From Lepas anatifera (Eukaryota > Arthropoda > Thecostraca > Lepadidae), in contig JAOTON010001919.1 of the NCBI GenBank assembly GCA_034440635.1, positions 124,001 through 188,000 of the forward strand: DNA of 64,000 bases, in the 5' to 3' direction. A model generated the notes under the pieces. That model saw nothing but the letters and a program-made list of their open reading frames with translations, ran no database searches and was not told the origin of the DNA. The position numbers were made by a program, and so were the translations under genes. Positions 20,698-32,285 of the stretch are shown here, piece after piece (positions within the stretch are counted from its first letter, which is position 1; the number at the start of each line of letters is the position of its first letter).

Positions 20698-21827
20698 CCC
20701 CGCAGGGGACCGATTTTCATCTGCTGGACTTGTTGGCAGCTGCTGACTGGTCCGGCACATGGATAATTGGGTACGGGATGTGACGACACCCGCGACCCCA
20801 GTTGGCAGGATGGGTTTCGCCCCCCGCCTTCGGGCGAGAGGCCAAATCGAAACTGCCATCCCCATCCTCTCCTGGCCTTCCTAAATTCAAATCCCACCAA
20901 CTCCGTGTTCCTTTTCCTCTTCTTTCCTTATTTCCTTGTCTCTCCATGCCTTCCCACCCGTATCCTTTCTGTCCACTCCTAAATACCCCTCCTATCCACT
21001 GTCTGCGATGTCTGGCCCGGCGTGTCTCTGCGGGTGGCGGGGGTGTGTGCACGCTTGCTCGTCTTGAGTGTGGACACCTCGGTCGCGTGCGGTGCGCGGC
21101 TGGGCCTGACAGCGCAGACCGACCCTCCTCCTTTTCCAACCCATAACTTCCCAGTTACCCACTTTTTCCCAGTGTCATGGGCGTCCCCGCACGTGCCTAT
21201 GATTCCTGGATGGTCTGGGTGTATGTGGGCCTCCGGCTCGTGTGGCTGACGATTGGATCCCTCTAATCGCCGGCCCTGCAAGCCGGGGGCTCGCTTCTCT
21301 CGGACCAGCCGGGAATCAGTTGTGACGAGCAGGTGGTAGTCGCCTGCTCCGATGAGGCCGTGTGGGGGCGCCTGTCTTTTTAAGGTGAGCTGCGCACCGA
21401 CCCGTACCCCGGGATGAAGGAGTCCTGGTAGCTGAGCTGAGGTAGGCGCTGTTATGGTTCGTGTGCCTCTAGCAACACTCTACTTTGGTCTGGATTTCCG
21501 CAAGGGCGGGGAACTCTTGAAGGCATCGACAAGAGTAGCAGCATTGTAAAAGTCTGTCGGCCTTTGGTGGGGCTCGGCTGCCCCTCCCTCCTTGGGCGAG
21601 GTCCCAACTTCACCCGGGGAGGGTGGGGTGTCCGCACGCCCCGCCCGGGGTCGTCTAGGCTAGGTGCAAGGGGGGACCGTCGTCGGGGCAGGGGGTTTGG
21701 TGAGTCTCTCTCCCCCTCTATAACGGCGGCGTCTCCCCCCGTATAGCCAGCCCGTGCGTCGCTTCGCCACGTAGCACCCTCGTTTGAAGGGGGCGCACGT
21801 TGTTGGCCGAAACAATCACACTCACTT
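20698..21827 (+). promoter_or_regulatory. C8 5' leader (type A) with structured first 170 bases
   Basis: Pairings seen: CCCC/GGGG (20698-20708); GGACCG 20707-20712 with TGGTCC 20748-20753; CATCTGC 20718-20724 with GCA-GATG 20805-20812 (one bulge), nested as a pseudoknot around the first; a GGGT-CGGG-TGT stem with GACG loop (20769-20798); and GTTTCG/CGAAAC enclosing CGCC-TTCG-GGCG (20814-20853). The same stretch recurs in C3, C13, C18 and the outer end of C9. Further in are a pyrimidine tract (20890-20960) and a 114-codon upstream ORF (20802-21146). Function is unknown; promoter or translation control is plausible. Confidence 0.6.
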
Positions 21828-23353
21828 ATGGACACTTCTAACCCCACAAACCCTTCTCTTCACCTTCCACCGGAGGGTGACACTTCCCAGCCCCTAGAGG
21901 GGAAGGAACCGCAACCAGTTACGTGAACCCACAACCAACTCGGGAACCACAACCTGAACACCCACAGCCATCATGCCCTCGCGTGATCATGATAAGCGGA
22001 CAAGATGGCTCACTAGCCAGCTTGTCACCCTTCCAGAGGAAGCAAGCCTGTGACAGACTTGGTAAGGTTTCGCGTTGCGATCGACTCCGAGATGGCACTC
22101 TCGAGGTAGAGTTTTCAAACTCTACAGATGCAAAAAGAGCACTGAACGTAGAACAACTTACATACAATAGGCGAGAGGGAGGATTTATGAAAACAATATC
22201 AGTGAATGTCACGATTCAGCCCCACCGTACAAAGAACTTCGTAAAGGGAGTAATTAACTGTTACGATCTGAGAGGAGTTTCAGAGGATGAGATTGTAGAC
22301 GGCCTGAACGAGTTCGGAGTAATTTCTGCCAGAAAGATGAAAGTAAAAGACAAGGGTGAATTTAGGGAAACAAACACAGTTGTTCTCACATTCGACACCA
22401 CAGACTTACCAGAACACATCTTTGTAGGCTATGAGAAAGTCCGCGTCCGCGCTTTCGTGCCCAGCCCCATGCGCTGTTACCGATGCCACCGGCACGGTCA
22501 CACTTCGACCTCATGTAAAGGCAAGGCACGATGTGGCAGGTGCGGTTCAGAGCAACACGAGAAGAGCAAATGTTCAGAAACACGCCCAAAATGTGTCAAC
22601 TGTGGTGAAGAACACGAAGTGACAGACCGAGAATGTAAAGCCCTAAAGAAAGAAAAAGAAATAATGTCTCTCATGGTTTCGAGGCTTATCTCGTTCCGAG
22701 CGGCTAAGGAGGCCTACGAGGCCGCCCACCCGCAAAGAACATATGCTCAGACTGCTTCCCGGGGCGCCTCTGCTCCCGTTCAGATGACGGCTGAAGATCT
22801 CCTTCGCTCGTTGACTGTGACCGACTTTGTCCGCGAAGCGAGAAAGCTGGGGCTGGTGTTTTCACACCAGCCTGCCGCCCCGGTGTCTCAACCGGAGGCG
22901 GCTCCCCCGCCACCCCCTACCACGGGTGGGGCGGACAGACAGGAGCAAGGACTTCCTCCTGTCCCTGATGTCCCGCCTGCAGACGGCGGTGACCCGGGGA
23001 GCAATACCCCTCTCCTATCCGAGCCTTCGGCGGAGGCGGGAGAGTGGACGTTGGTGGGTCCGAGGGGTAGGCCCTCCCCCGCCGGATCCCGCGGCCCAAG
23101 ATCGCCGGTTATACCGCCAAAAGGCGCTGCGGATCCCATGCCACCACCTCACCGGCCTGCTCCGGCACCGTCTGCCTCATCGGTGGCGGCTGTCCGGAAA
23201 ACGTTCGAGGTTGCGCCCAAAGTGACCGAGGGGAACCGTGGTAGATCCCCACAAAACGTCCGGCTGCCGGAACTCCCCCTGGCCAGCCGCAGTCATCCCG
23301 TGCGCGTGCAGCCTCTGCCGAAGCTGGCAGATTTCCTCCTCCCAATCGCCTAA
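21828..23353 (+). pseudogene. C8 ORF1: gag-like zinc-knuckle protein
   Basis: ATG at 21828 starts MDTSNPTNPSLH as in other copies, but that frame stops early. The main body is open from 21923 to 23353 in another frame, so a frameshift lies near 21900. The body has RRM-like segments (PRVIMISGQDGSLASLSPFQRK; TIQPHRTKNFVKGVINC), three knuckles (CYRCHRHGHTSTSC, CGRCGSEQHEKSKC, CVNCGEEHEVTDREC), MTAEDLLRSLTVTDFVREARKLG and a Pro-rich part with WTLVGPRGRPSPAG. A late frameshift (near 23330) removes the RG-rich end. The zinc knuckles identify it as the RNA-binding partner of ORF2. Confidence 0.85.
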
Positions 23354-23479
23354 AGCAGGGAGGACCACCGGGAGGATTTCGAGGGAGAAGCCACGGGATC
23401 AGCAACCCGCGGAAGTAACCCCTCTCTCTAGCTCGCAGTAGACCAGGCAGGCCCATTTGCCGTCGCCCTTTTTACTTAA

Positions 23480-25036
23480 GTGACAAATATTTTACAATGG
23501 AACTGTCGAGGCCTTCGTTCAAACTTCTCGGACCTGCAAAACGTTTTATCTGCTTACAATCCGTCTGTTGTGTGCCTCCAGGAGACAAAGTTGCGCTCAG
23601 GTGGTAACCTTTCAATTCGACAATATAGTATATTCCGAAAAGACGTATTTAGTACCACAATAGCATACGGTGGAGTGATGTTAGCTGTCCACACATCCAT
23701 ACCATGTCATCAAATCACTTTAAGAAGTACTCTGCAGGCTGTAGCAGCCCGGGCCGACTTGGGTTTTATGAAGCTGACCGTTTGTTCCATTTATTTACCA
23801 CCAGGAGGCAACACAGACATCAGCAGTTTAAACAACCTTGCTGATCAGCTCCCAACTCCTTACATGCTATTGGGTGACTTCAACGCCCACAACGCCGCAT
23901 GGGGGAGAGACTGGAGGCCGTACGTGTGCCCGAGGTCGAACACTTGAACGCTTCCTCCACCTAAACTCTTTATGCCTTTTGAACTCCGGCAGCCCCACCC
24001 ACGTATCTCTTCCATCCGGAAATCATTCTGCTATAGATCTTTCAATTTGCACACCGTCTCTCCTAGTCCAGCTCCGATGGGAACCTCTAGATGACCCACA
24101 CGGTAGCGACCACTTCCCTATTATCATCTCCCAAACCCGGACATCCATCCGCGGAACAAATATTCCACGATGGAACACGCGGCGCGCGGACTGGACTGGT
24201 TTTGAGAGTGCGTGTAGTCTGGTAGACCATTCTCCGGAGACCTCGGCAACCGACTGCATAAGGGACTTTAACAACATGATCCTGGAGGCTGCAAAGATCT
24301 TTATACCCATGACCTCTGGCGAACTCAAGCGAACGCCTGTTCCGTGGTGGAACCCTGAGTGCAAGCAGGCTATTTTAAGTAGGAAGCGGGCTTTTAGAGC
24401 TTTTAGGAGGAGTACGACAACCACGACCCTAGTAGCGTTTAAGCGTGCCCGAGCACTCGCCCGCCGCATTGTGTTAAATGCGAAGCGGAGGTGGTGGGTG
24501 GAGTTTGTCTGTACTGTGAATAGATTCACGCCAATTACACAGGTTTGGACCAGAGTCAAACAACTCCAGGGTAGATCACAATATACATCCACACCCGTAT
24601 TAGACGATAACGGCATCAAAATAACTGACACAAAAGAAGTATCGAACCGTATGGCGGCAGCCTTTAGTATGCGATGTAGCTCCCACGTCCAGGATGCTAT
24701 CTTCAGGCGTCTGCGCGAACGAGCAGAGCAAACAATTGTTAACTTCGGAAATAACCATTCTGCCTCATATAATGTTCCATTTACAATGCTTGAACTGAAA
24801 GGAGCACTTCGTTCTGTTAGGCCAGTTTCGCCTGGGCCTGACACTATTCGAAATGAAATGCTTTCCCATCTTCCTGACAGCTCATTGGCATCTCTACTTC
24901 AGATCTTTAACCGAATCTGGGTAGAGCATGATTTCCCCGAGCAGTGGCGAGACGCGGTTGTTGTTCCTATACTGAAGCCTGGTAAGGAAGGTAGCTCACC
25001 TGGGGACTACCGCCCAATTTCACTGACCTCTTGCGT
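23480..25036 (+). pseudogene. C8 ORF2: EN and first part of RT
   Basis: Starts TNILQWNCRGLRSNF with GTG in place of the usual ATG at 23480, then QETKLRS, LLGDFNAHN, DLSICTPS and GSDHFPI (EN), the PVPWWNPECKQAIL linker, and the RT fingers (VSPGPDTIRNEMLSHL, EQWRDAVVVPILKPGKEG, YRPISLTSC). A frameshift near 23915 moves the frame from 23480-23947 to 23838-25043. The frame is cut at TSC by the insertion of C9 and resumes at 32286 with VCKLLEKMV. Confidence 0.87.
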
Positions 25037-25318
25037 TGATTGATTGAATATTGGGGCTTAAGGGCGCACCAACCTTAGTGGTTATATAGCGCCCAGATCA
25101 ACTAAGGCCAATGCCTTAAATAACCTCTTCCTGAATACGTTTATGGTCTGTTTCAAGCGGTTAAGTCTCCAGTAAGACAAGCACTCGGTACAAATAAAAA
25201 TATCCCACGTTCCCATCCCCATCACTGGGCGGACAAACAGTTACATAGGTTAAACATCCACCGTAAAACATCAGCACTCACCAGTAAGATCCACACTCTG
25301 CACCCCTGAGCAGAGCAA

Positions 25319-28300
25319 TCACCCTGGGTCATATATGACTGTGAAACATATGGCTCTGAGAAAATCGAGGATCTGGCTGATCATATCAGCATTCCGACCT
25401 ATCAAATCAATCAATGTCAGTTCTTGTTCTCGAGGGCCAAAGTATCTGTCTCTTTCAAGGTCATAGTCAGGGCACGACACCAGTACGTGGCGGACTGAGA
25501 GCGGTTCTAGGCAGCGTCGGCAGAGTGGTATCGCCTCCCCGCAAAGAAGATATCGGTGGGTCGCCAGGGTGTGACCAGTGCGTAATCGACAGAGTGCCAC
25601 CTCTTCGCGCCGGCATCGCCGCGATGAACAGGGCCACTCACCAATCTCTGGCTTTATCTCCAGCAATTTATTGTGCGTATGCGTCATCCACCAGCGCTGC
25701 CAGGAATTCCGAAGGTGCAAAGACAGATGGGGAAGTAGGTCTCGGGCCGGGATTGGTAGCCTGCGTGTACAGGGCCGGCTTGAGGCACGCTTGGCGGCTG
25801 CGTCCGCCCTCTCGTTCCCCTCTATTCCCACATGGCTGGGCACCCAACACAAAGTAACATTTTTACCATCTTTGGCCAGACAGGTTAAGCGGAGCTGCAT
25901 CTTCTGAACCAAATTGTCATTAGAATTAAAGCTCATTAAGGCCTGGATGCTACTCAACGAGTCGGTGAAAATGACAAAATCTGTTTGGTCAGAAATATCT
26001 AAAAAGCACAGAGCTTTGTCAATAGCAGTCAGTTCTGCTGTGAAAACAGAAGCAAGAGGGGGAAGTGAAAATGTCCGAGAAGTTGCACCGATAACGAACG
26101 AACAACCTACACCAGTGTCAGTCTTCGACCCATCTGTATAGAACATTGCATGTCGATGATATTGTGAAATATGTTCAAGAGTTAGAGCCTTCAATTCTTG
26201 GGGACTCATTTCCGATTTAGCACTCTGGGCGAGAATCGTGTCCGTTGCTGGTGGGAGTATTTCCCAGGGAGGCATCTCCGATGGTTCGACGCGGGCAATG
26301 ATTCGCTTTGCCACGGCACATTCCACGGCAAAATTCCGGGCTCTGACACCTAATGGGAGGCCCTTACTTACGCCGTCAAAGAGGCGGATCAGTTGGCGCG
26401 AGAAGACAGCACTATACGTCGGGTGGTCCGGAAACTGTGCTAATTTATATACATATCTCTGCCCAAGAAGTCGTCGCCGCATGTCTAACGGCGGTTCATT
26501 CGCTTCCACGAGCAGACTAGATATCGGAGTGGTGCGGAACGCACCTGTACAAATTCGAATAGCACTATGGTGGATCATGTTGAGGCAACGCTTTACGGGT
26601 TCGTTTGCTGAATCATAAACAAAGCAGGCGTAGTCCATCTTGGACCTAATAAGAGCTCTGTAGAGGATAAGTAATGTCTTACGATCAGCCCCATATGATG
26701 TCCGAGAAACGCATTTAAGACAGTTCAAGGACTTGAAACACCTATCTCGCAGGTTCTGTAAGTGAGCGTGATACGTTAAACGTTTGTCGAATATGATACC
26801 CAGGAACTTAGCTGATGTCTGGAATGGAATAGGGCTACCTTTCAATGTTATGTTCGGTTCTGGGCACAAACGACGCTTGCGGCAAAAATGAACGCCTACT
26901 GTTTTAGAAGTTGAGAAGCGTAGACCGTTTTGAGAAGACCATCGATCCAAGCTATTTACAGCGAGCTGAAGCTGGCGAGAAAGTGAGGACGAACCAGACG
27001 CCGTTGTCCATCATCATCATCATCATAGTTGGGGTTTAAGGGCGCGTCGACTGCAGTGGCCATATTGCGCCCATAACTTAGCATATTGCGCACAGAGGAA
27101 AGACATGTAGATATATAACGAGACTTTTCGAGTTAGGTAGTAAGATAGGTCACTGTGTCTTGAAAGGTGCTGTACTTGTAGAGTGACATGTGTGAATCGA
27201 GGGTCAAAAGATACTGGTTCACGTTATATGTCTATGTCGGCGAGTAAATTACGTTGAAGTCAACACTTCTTAGAAACGATATTATGTCGGAGAGCTCCAC
27301 GGTTCGATTTTGTCCCAAAAGAGAATGCAGTGATGGCGATCCTCCAAGATGCCGCAGTCTTTCCACCTCAAAATCCTGGCAGTCTGCAAGAACATGCTTA
27401 ACACTAAGCGGCTCTCCGCATCGTGAACACTTTGGCGGATCGCCGCCACCCAAGCGGGAGAGGATAACCTCCTCTCTTCTGCAGCCCGCACTGCTGGATT
27501 TCCACACCCCTAGCTTTGGTTTAAGGCCTCTAAGCTTGACTCCTTTGGGATCACCATCCCACCTGCTCTGCCAGACACGAATAGCATAGTCTTTGGTAAG
27601 ACCATATAGGTCAGAGAACGGAACACGGAGGCCGGGGAGAGAAGCGCGTTCACCCGCGGACGCCGTTGTCCAGATCCCAATATCATCCACGAACAGAGAA
27701 CACTTTATCGTCGGAGGTATAGCGGCAGTAGCATCATTGATAGCTAAAGCGAAGAGCCCAATACTGAGGACGCTCCCCTGAGGGATGCCGTCCTCCTGGA
27801 AGAACAAATTAGAATATGTGCCACCAACTCTAACTCTAAATGTTCGCTCAGTCAAGAAGTTATTAATGAAAAATCCCATCTGGCCGCGAATCCCATACTG
27901 AAAGGCCTTTAAAATAACGCCGTGTCGCCACACAGTGTCATACGCCGAAACTACGTCAAAGAATACAGCACCGACATGACGTCTTTCCTTGAAAGCGCAG
28001 CGAATAGAGGTGTCCAAGGAGACAAGATGATCAGAGGTACTTCGACCTTTGCGAAAGCCACACTGGTCATTGTTTAAAATGCCACGACTTTTTAAAAACC
28101 ACGTAAACCGAACGTTGACCATCTTTTCGAACAGCTTACACAGACAGGATGTCAGAGAGATGGGACGAAAATGAGCCGGGTCAGATCCTTCTTTACCCGG
28201 TTTCAAAAGCGGCACTATGATGGCGCTTCGCCATTCGGTAGGAAATTCACCGCTTTCCCACAAGCAGTTGAATGATGCCAACAGGGCATCCAGCGCGCAC

Positions 28301-29692
28301 TGAGGAAGACATTTCAACATATCGTTATGGATTAAGTCAGGCCCCTCCGCTACGCTGCGTAGGTTCCCTATCCCTGAAATGAGTTCTATTAGGGAAAAAG
28401 GCGAGTTATATGAAAGATTAACTGTTGTCTTGAAGTCAACTGGTCTTTGTTCCGACAGGACTTTAAGCCGCATGAACTGTGAATCCTCTCTTCTGGACTT
28501 GCAGCGCTCAGCAAAGCCATTTCCGAGAGCGTTCGCTACCTCATCTGTGTCAGAAATTTCTCTGCCTCCAATGTTTAGCACGGGAAGAGGGGGTTGACCT
28601 AGACCTCCCTTCTATGCGTCTGATTTGGGAGAATACCTGTGTGAGTGGAGTTGTTCTGTTCAGCCTCCCAACAAAGTCACGCCACGACTTTCTCTTTGCT
28701 AGACGGATGGTTCGTCTGCAAATCGCTCGCGCTCGCCTTAACTCAATTAAGTGGGATTGTGTGGAGTTGCTCTTGAAACGCCTGTAAGCCCTCCGGCGTG
28801 AACGGATCGCATTACGGCACTCGTCTGTCCACCAAGGTACCGGGGGGCGGCGCGGTTTGCCAGACGTTCTGGGAATAGACGCGTGGGCCGCATTTAAGAG
28901 AAGTGTAGAAAACTGTTCAATTGTGAGCACCTCCGCACTTGAGATGCTCTCAAAGGAGCTCTCCAGCAAAGACCGAAATTTTGGCATATCTGCCTTCCGG
29001 AAGTTCCAGCGTTGAGGCCTTCTTCCGAGTAATGCCGCGTTTTCACAAACTAGAAAGATAGGAAAATGGTCGCTTCCCATTGGGTCGCCGCCCACAGACC
29101 AATCAAAGAGGCTACTCAACTGTGGACTGCACAAGCTGAAGTCTAAAGCCGATTCACGACCAGATGGGAGTGTAAAATGTGTTGCCGTCCCAGTGTTAAG
29201 AACACACAGTGATTGTTGAGTTATAAAGCGCTCAAGGTGGTGCCCTCGAGTGTTTACAATATCGCATCCCCAAACAGTGTGGTGCGCATTAAAATCCCCC
29301 AGTAGGAGGACTGGCGGTGGGAGTTCAGACATAAGTGTTTCCAGTTGTGACAAGGGCACGTCTGGGCCAGGGGGCAGGTATATGGAACATATAGTTATTT
29401 CTCTACGAAATAGGTTTACACGCGCTCCAACAGCTTGCACAGCTGTAGTAAGTATTAACTCTTTTGCTGGCACCATGTGGCTCACTGCCAAAAGAACCCC
29501 ACCGTGGGCAACGGGATCACGCTGCATATCTTTACGAAAAAACTGGAACCCCTGCAGTGAAAATGGAATACCTGGTGCCAGCTTTGTCTCTTGAAGAGCT
29601 ACTACTAAGGGGTGTTTAGCCCTAATAACGCTCTGGAGGTCAGTGATATTGGTCCGAATCCCACGGCAGTTCCATTGTAAAATTGTGTTTAT
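25319..29692 (-). pseudogene. C9 ORF2: EN-RT-RNH polyprotein
   Basis: EN from about 29692: the frame reads INTILQWNCRGIRTN with ATA where sister copies have ATG, then ALQETKLAPG, LLGDFNAHH, DFSLCSPQ and GSDHFPI. A frameshift in a G run near 28590 separates it from RT (28581 on; QCGFRKGRSTSDHL, FVDDIGIW). RT, thumb and RNH (TDGSKTDTGVG, FTAELTAIDKAL, FTDSLSS, NERADAAAK) and the finger (CRRC-x8-H-x4-C) were one open frame down to 25319 (end FTVIYDPG) before C10 inserted: removing 662 bases restores the phase. So the RT-RNH half was coding-competent when C10 arrived. Confidence 0.9.
27011..27659 (-). mobile_element. C10: short LINE-derived unit (RNH C-terminus plus 3' UTR)
   Basis: 649 bases with CAT-repeat tail (27011-27025), terminal stem-loop, 3' UTR, and the RNH C-terminal frame ending FNVIYSPT at 27232. 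The 13-bp target-site duplication acgccgttgtcca is at 26998-27010 and 27660-27672. It stops at CACCCGCGG, exactly where its near-identical sister C15 has a hairpin. Compared with C15 it has lost about 42 bases between two GCGG motifs (near 27452). Confidence 0.92.
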
Positions 29693-29723
29693 CTGGGGAT
29701 GGATTGTAAAAAGTTGTTATTAA

Positions 29724-31450
29724 CTAAAAATAGTCGGTCGCGCGATGTCCAGCTGGGGGGGCACCGCCACCAGAACTCCTACGATCAGGAGCTAGTGTTA
29801 GTGTTGGGCTGGGTCCCAACGATCGGGATCTGCTGCCTTTTGACTCGGTCTGCAGCCTCTGTCTTCTCCGAGGGCTCTCTAGCCCACTCGGAGAGGGGGT
29901 ATCGGAGAGGCCACGTTTCTCTGGTCTGGTTCCCACCGGAGTTTCAACAGGAGGTTCCGTCTGGTTAAACTGAGGGCGCGGACGAGCAGTGGGGGGCCGG
30001 TCCTTGTGGTGATCGAGGTGCCTGCCGAGGAGGAGGAGGGAGAGGGGGCGGTCCCATTTTGGTTTTGGTGCCTCGACGCGCTTGTATCGAGTCGCCTGAG
30101 TGCTATCTTCGGATCTGAGGGGAAGTGGTGGATCGATAGGTGGAGCTGAACAATTGGGTTTTGGCGGAGTACCTCTAGGATGTTTCGGTTTGCCTCCCTT
30201 TCCCACCTCTATCCATGGCTGCTCCCCGTCACTAGCAGGCCCAGTATCACCCTGGCCAACGCCGGGGTGCTCAGGCGCCACAGGAGGCCTCGAACGGATC
30301 TCCGGAGCTGCCGGTGGAACGGGAGTTGCGGATTCCTGTGCACCCACAGCAGGATATTTCGATGCAGGAATCGAGACACTCTGTGGCTCACACGGCGGTG
30401 ATGGAGCGGTCGGTTGGTGCTCAGAAGGTGGGTCTGCTCGCTCGGCAGAAGGCAGCAACTGTAGTAAGATTCGCAAGAGATCACCAACAGTCATGTCGAG
30501 CAGGTCTCTGACCTTAGTGCCTAGGGTGATCTGACTCAAGCCTACACCGATTGGAGACGTTTGTGATCGTGAGATAGAGGAGGAGGAGGCTGCCTTGTCC
30601 CTGTAAGATACAGTGGGGTGATTTGCCTCGTATAACCTCTTTGCTTCAGGGAAAGGCACGCCGTTCTTTACTTTGATTGATGCTATTTGTTTCTCTTTCT
30701 GGTATACGTTACACTTTCGGTTCCATGCCGCGTGATTCCCCTTGCAGTTCACGCACTTGTCTGGTGTCTTACACTCGCCGTCGTGTTCTTTCTCGCCACA
30801 TTTGCCACATCGCGCATCAGCCCGACAAGACCTAGCCCCATGGCCGAAACGATGACAGCGAAAGCATCTGAGAGGGTCAGGTACAAAAATTCGGACGGGG
30901 ACCGAAGTGTACCCAACAAAGATGCGGTCTGGAACTTTCTCTGAACTAAAGGTCAACACCAATGAGTCTGTGTTTCCCATTCTGTGCACTTTTGTCACGC
31001 CCTCATCCTCTAACCCATCCATAATTTCCTTCTCGCTTAGGCCATGGAGCTCACGGCACGTAATAATACCTTCAGATCTCGGTTGGAATCTGAATGGCTG
31101 TACCTCAACTGCAACTTCACGCCTGACCTTGCTGTCTCCCTCTCTGGCCCAGAACGTAAGATCGGAACACGATAATGCACGGTGCGCAGCGTCCACATTC
31201 TCATATTCGACAATAATCGAGCCGTCTCTCCTCTGCTGGCATGTTTTTACTCGACCCCAAGCCTCAAACCGCATGCTTACGCTGGAAAGGAGTTAATTTT
31301 GTCAGTGACATGTCTTTGCCTCTAAATATCACGCCAGGACTCGTAACATTGTTGTCGGTTCGGGATTCCTGCTGTATGTTGTTGGTGTTATTTGTTTCGG
31401 TATGTTTAAGGTTTTCCATGTATGATGTGTAAGTCTCCGCCATCCTATGG
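29724..31450 (-). pseudogene. C9 ORF1: gag-like zinc-knuckle protein
   Basis: Long open frame 31274-29724 (516 codons, from an internal Met) holding the RRM-like parts (EVQPFRFQPRSEGIITC; DRIFVGYTSVPVRIFV), three knuckles (CFRCHRFGHGARSC, CGKCGEKEHDGEC, CVNCKGNHAAWNRKC), a Pro-rich linker, WIEVGKGGKPK and a basic end. The N-terminus (MAETYTSYMENLKHTE... to SLTKLTPFQRKHAV) is in another frame upstream, so one frameshift lies near 31270. It is the most divergent ORF1 in the window: it has an Asn/Thr-rich start and no LTVADFV motif in the usual form, with MTVGDLLRILLQ instead. Start taken as ATG at about 31443. Confidence 0.85.
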
Positions 31451-32274
31451 TTCCCAAAATGATGGAACGTGATGACTGTAGGAGGGGCGACGACGCCGTA
31501 GCAGACCCAGCAGAGCCAGCTCACATCTGAACCTGGTCAGGTATCGCCTCCCCCCTTCCTCCCTCAGCCCAGAGTGAACGCGGGTCCGCTGGACAGGGGA
31601 CGCCAGGCGTTGCTGGCGTAGCTAGGACGCCCGCGGAGGCCTCGGGCGGCCCACCCCCGTTCCGATCATGACATCAAGGCCAAAGGGGGGCATGTTGGCA
31701 CCCGCTGCAATAGGCTCCGAGCAAGGGGAGCCTCAACCCCCAGGATCCTATCTACCAGTCGTCGGGGCATGGGCCGAAACACTGAAAGGAAGGATTCCGG
31801 CCCATGTGGGCGCTCTACACCCTTAAAACGGCAGCAGCACCTCAGAGATGAGGCTGCTAGTGCAAACTGAGCATCCGCAACAGAAATTAAACAAAGGAGT
31901 GGACAGAAACTAAATAAAATTAACTAAACAAGAGAACACAGGTAACCAGAAAACACGTCGCTGGAAAGGTGCTGGAAAGATCAGACCACAGCCAGCCACG
32001 GCACGGCCGGGGAGACGGGAAAAACTGGATAGGCAGGGAGTTTAGGACGGTAGGAATCAAGGAGCGAAGATTTGTTAGGATTTGAAATAAGGAAGGCTCA
32101 GAAAGGATGAGGATGGCAGTTTCGATTTGGCCCCTTACCCGAAGGCGGGGGGCGAAACCCATCCTGCCGACTGGGGTCGCGGGTGTCGTCACATCCCGTA
32201 CCCAATTATCCATGTGCCGGACCTGTCAGCAGGTGCAAACGAGTCCGGCAGATGAAAATTGGTCCCCTGCGGGG
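31451..32274 (-). promoter_or_regulatory. C9 5' leader: type B body with type A outer end
   Basis: Positions 31451-31900 resemble the C1 leader (CTCAGCCCAGAG; CATCAAGGCCAAAGGGGG; CCTCAACCCCCAGGATCC). The outer 170 bases (32105-32274) instead match the type A leaders of C3, C8, C13 and C18, including the TTCG hairpin and the GTCGTCACATCCCGT region. The two leader types therefore exchange their 5' module. Confidence 0.65.
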
Positions 32275-32285
32275 ACCTCTTGCGT

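Larger units (their letters stand above)
25037..32274 (-). mobile_element. C9: full-length LINE, AATC-tailed (DPG lineage), inserted in C8
   Basis: Exact ends: tail TTGATTGATTGAAT from 25037, and 5' hairpin at 32264-32274. Target-site duplication acctcttgcgt at 25026-25036 and 32275-32285 lies in the RT of C8. Contents on the minus strand: type B leader, ORF1, ORF2 and 3' UTR. It is interrupted by C10 (27011-27672 including one duplication copy). Net length is about 6.58 kb, close to C1. Confidence 0.93.

Noticed and set aside
20481..20900. ORF fusing an ORF1 tail with a new N-terminus (MVGFEFRKARRG)
   Set aside because: The N-terminal part is the C8 leader in reverse; it is an insertion artefact.
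27232..28581. A single 449-codon ORF joining RT to an RNase H end in C9
   Set aside because: It is an accidental fusion of the C9 RT with the inserted C10 frame across the target duplication.
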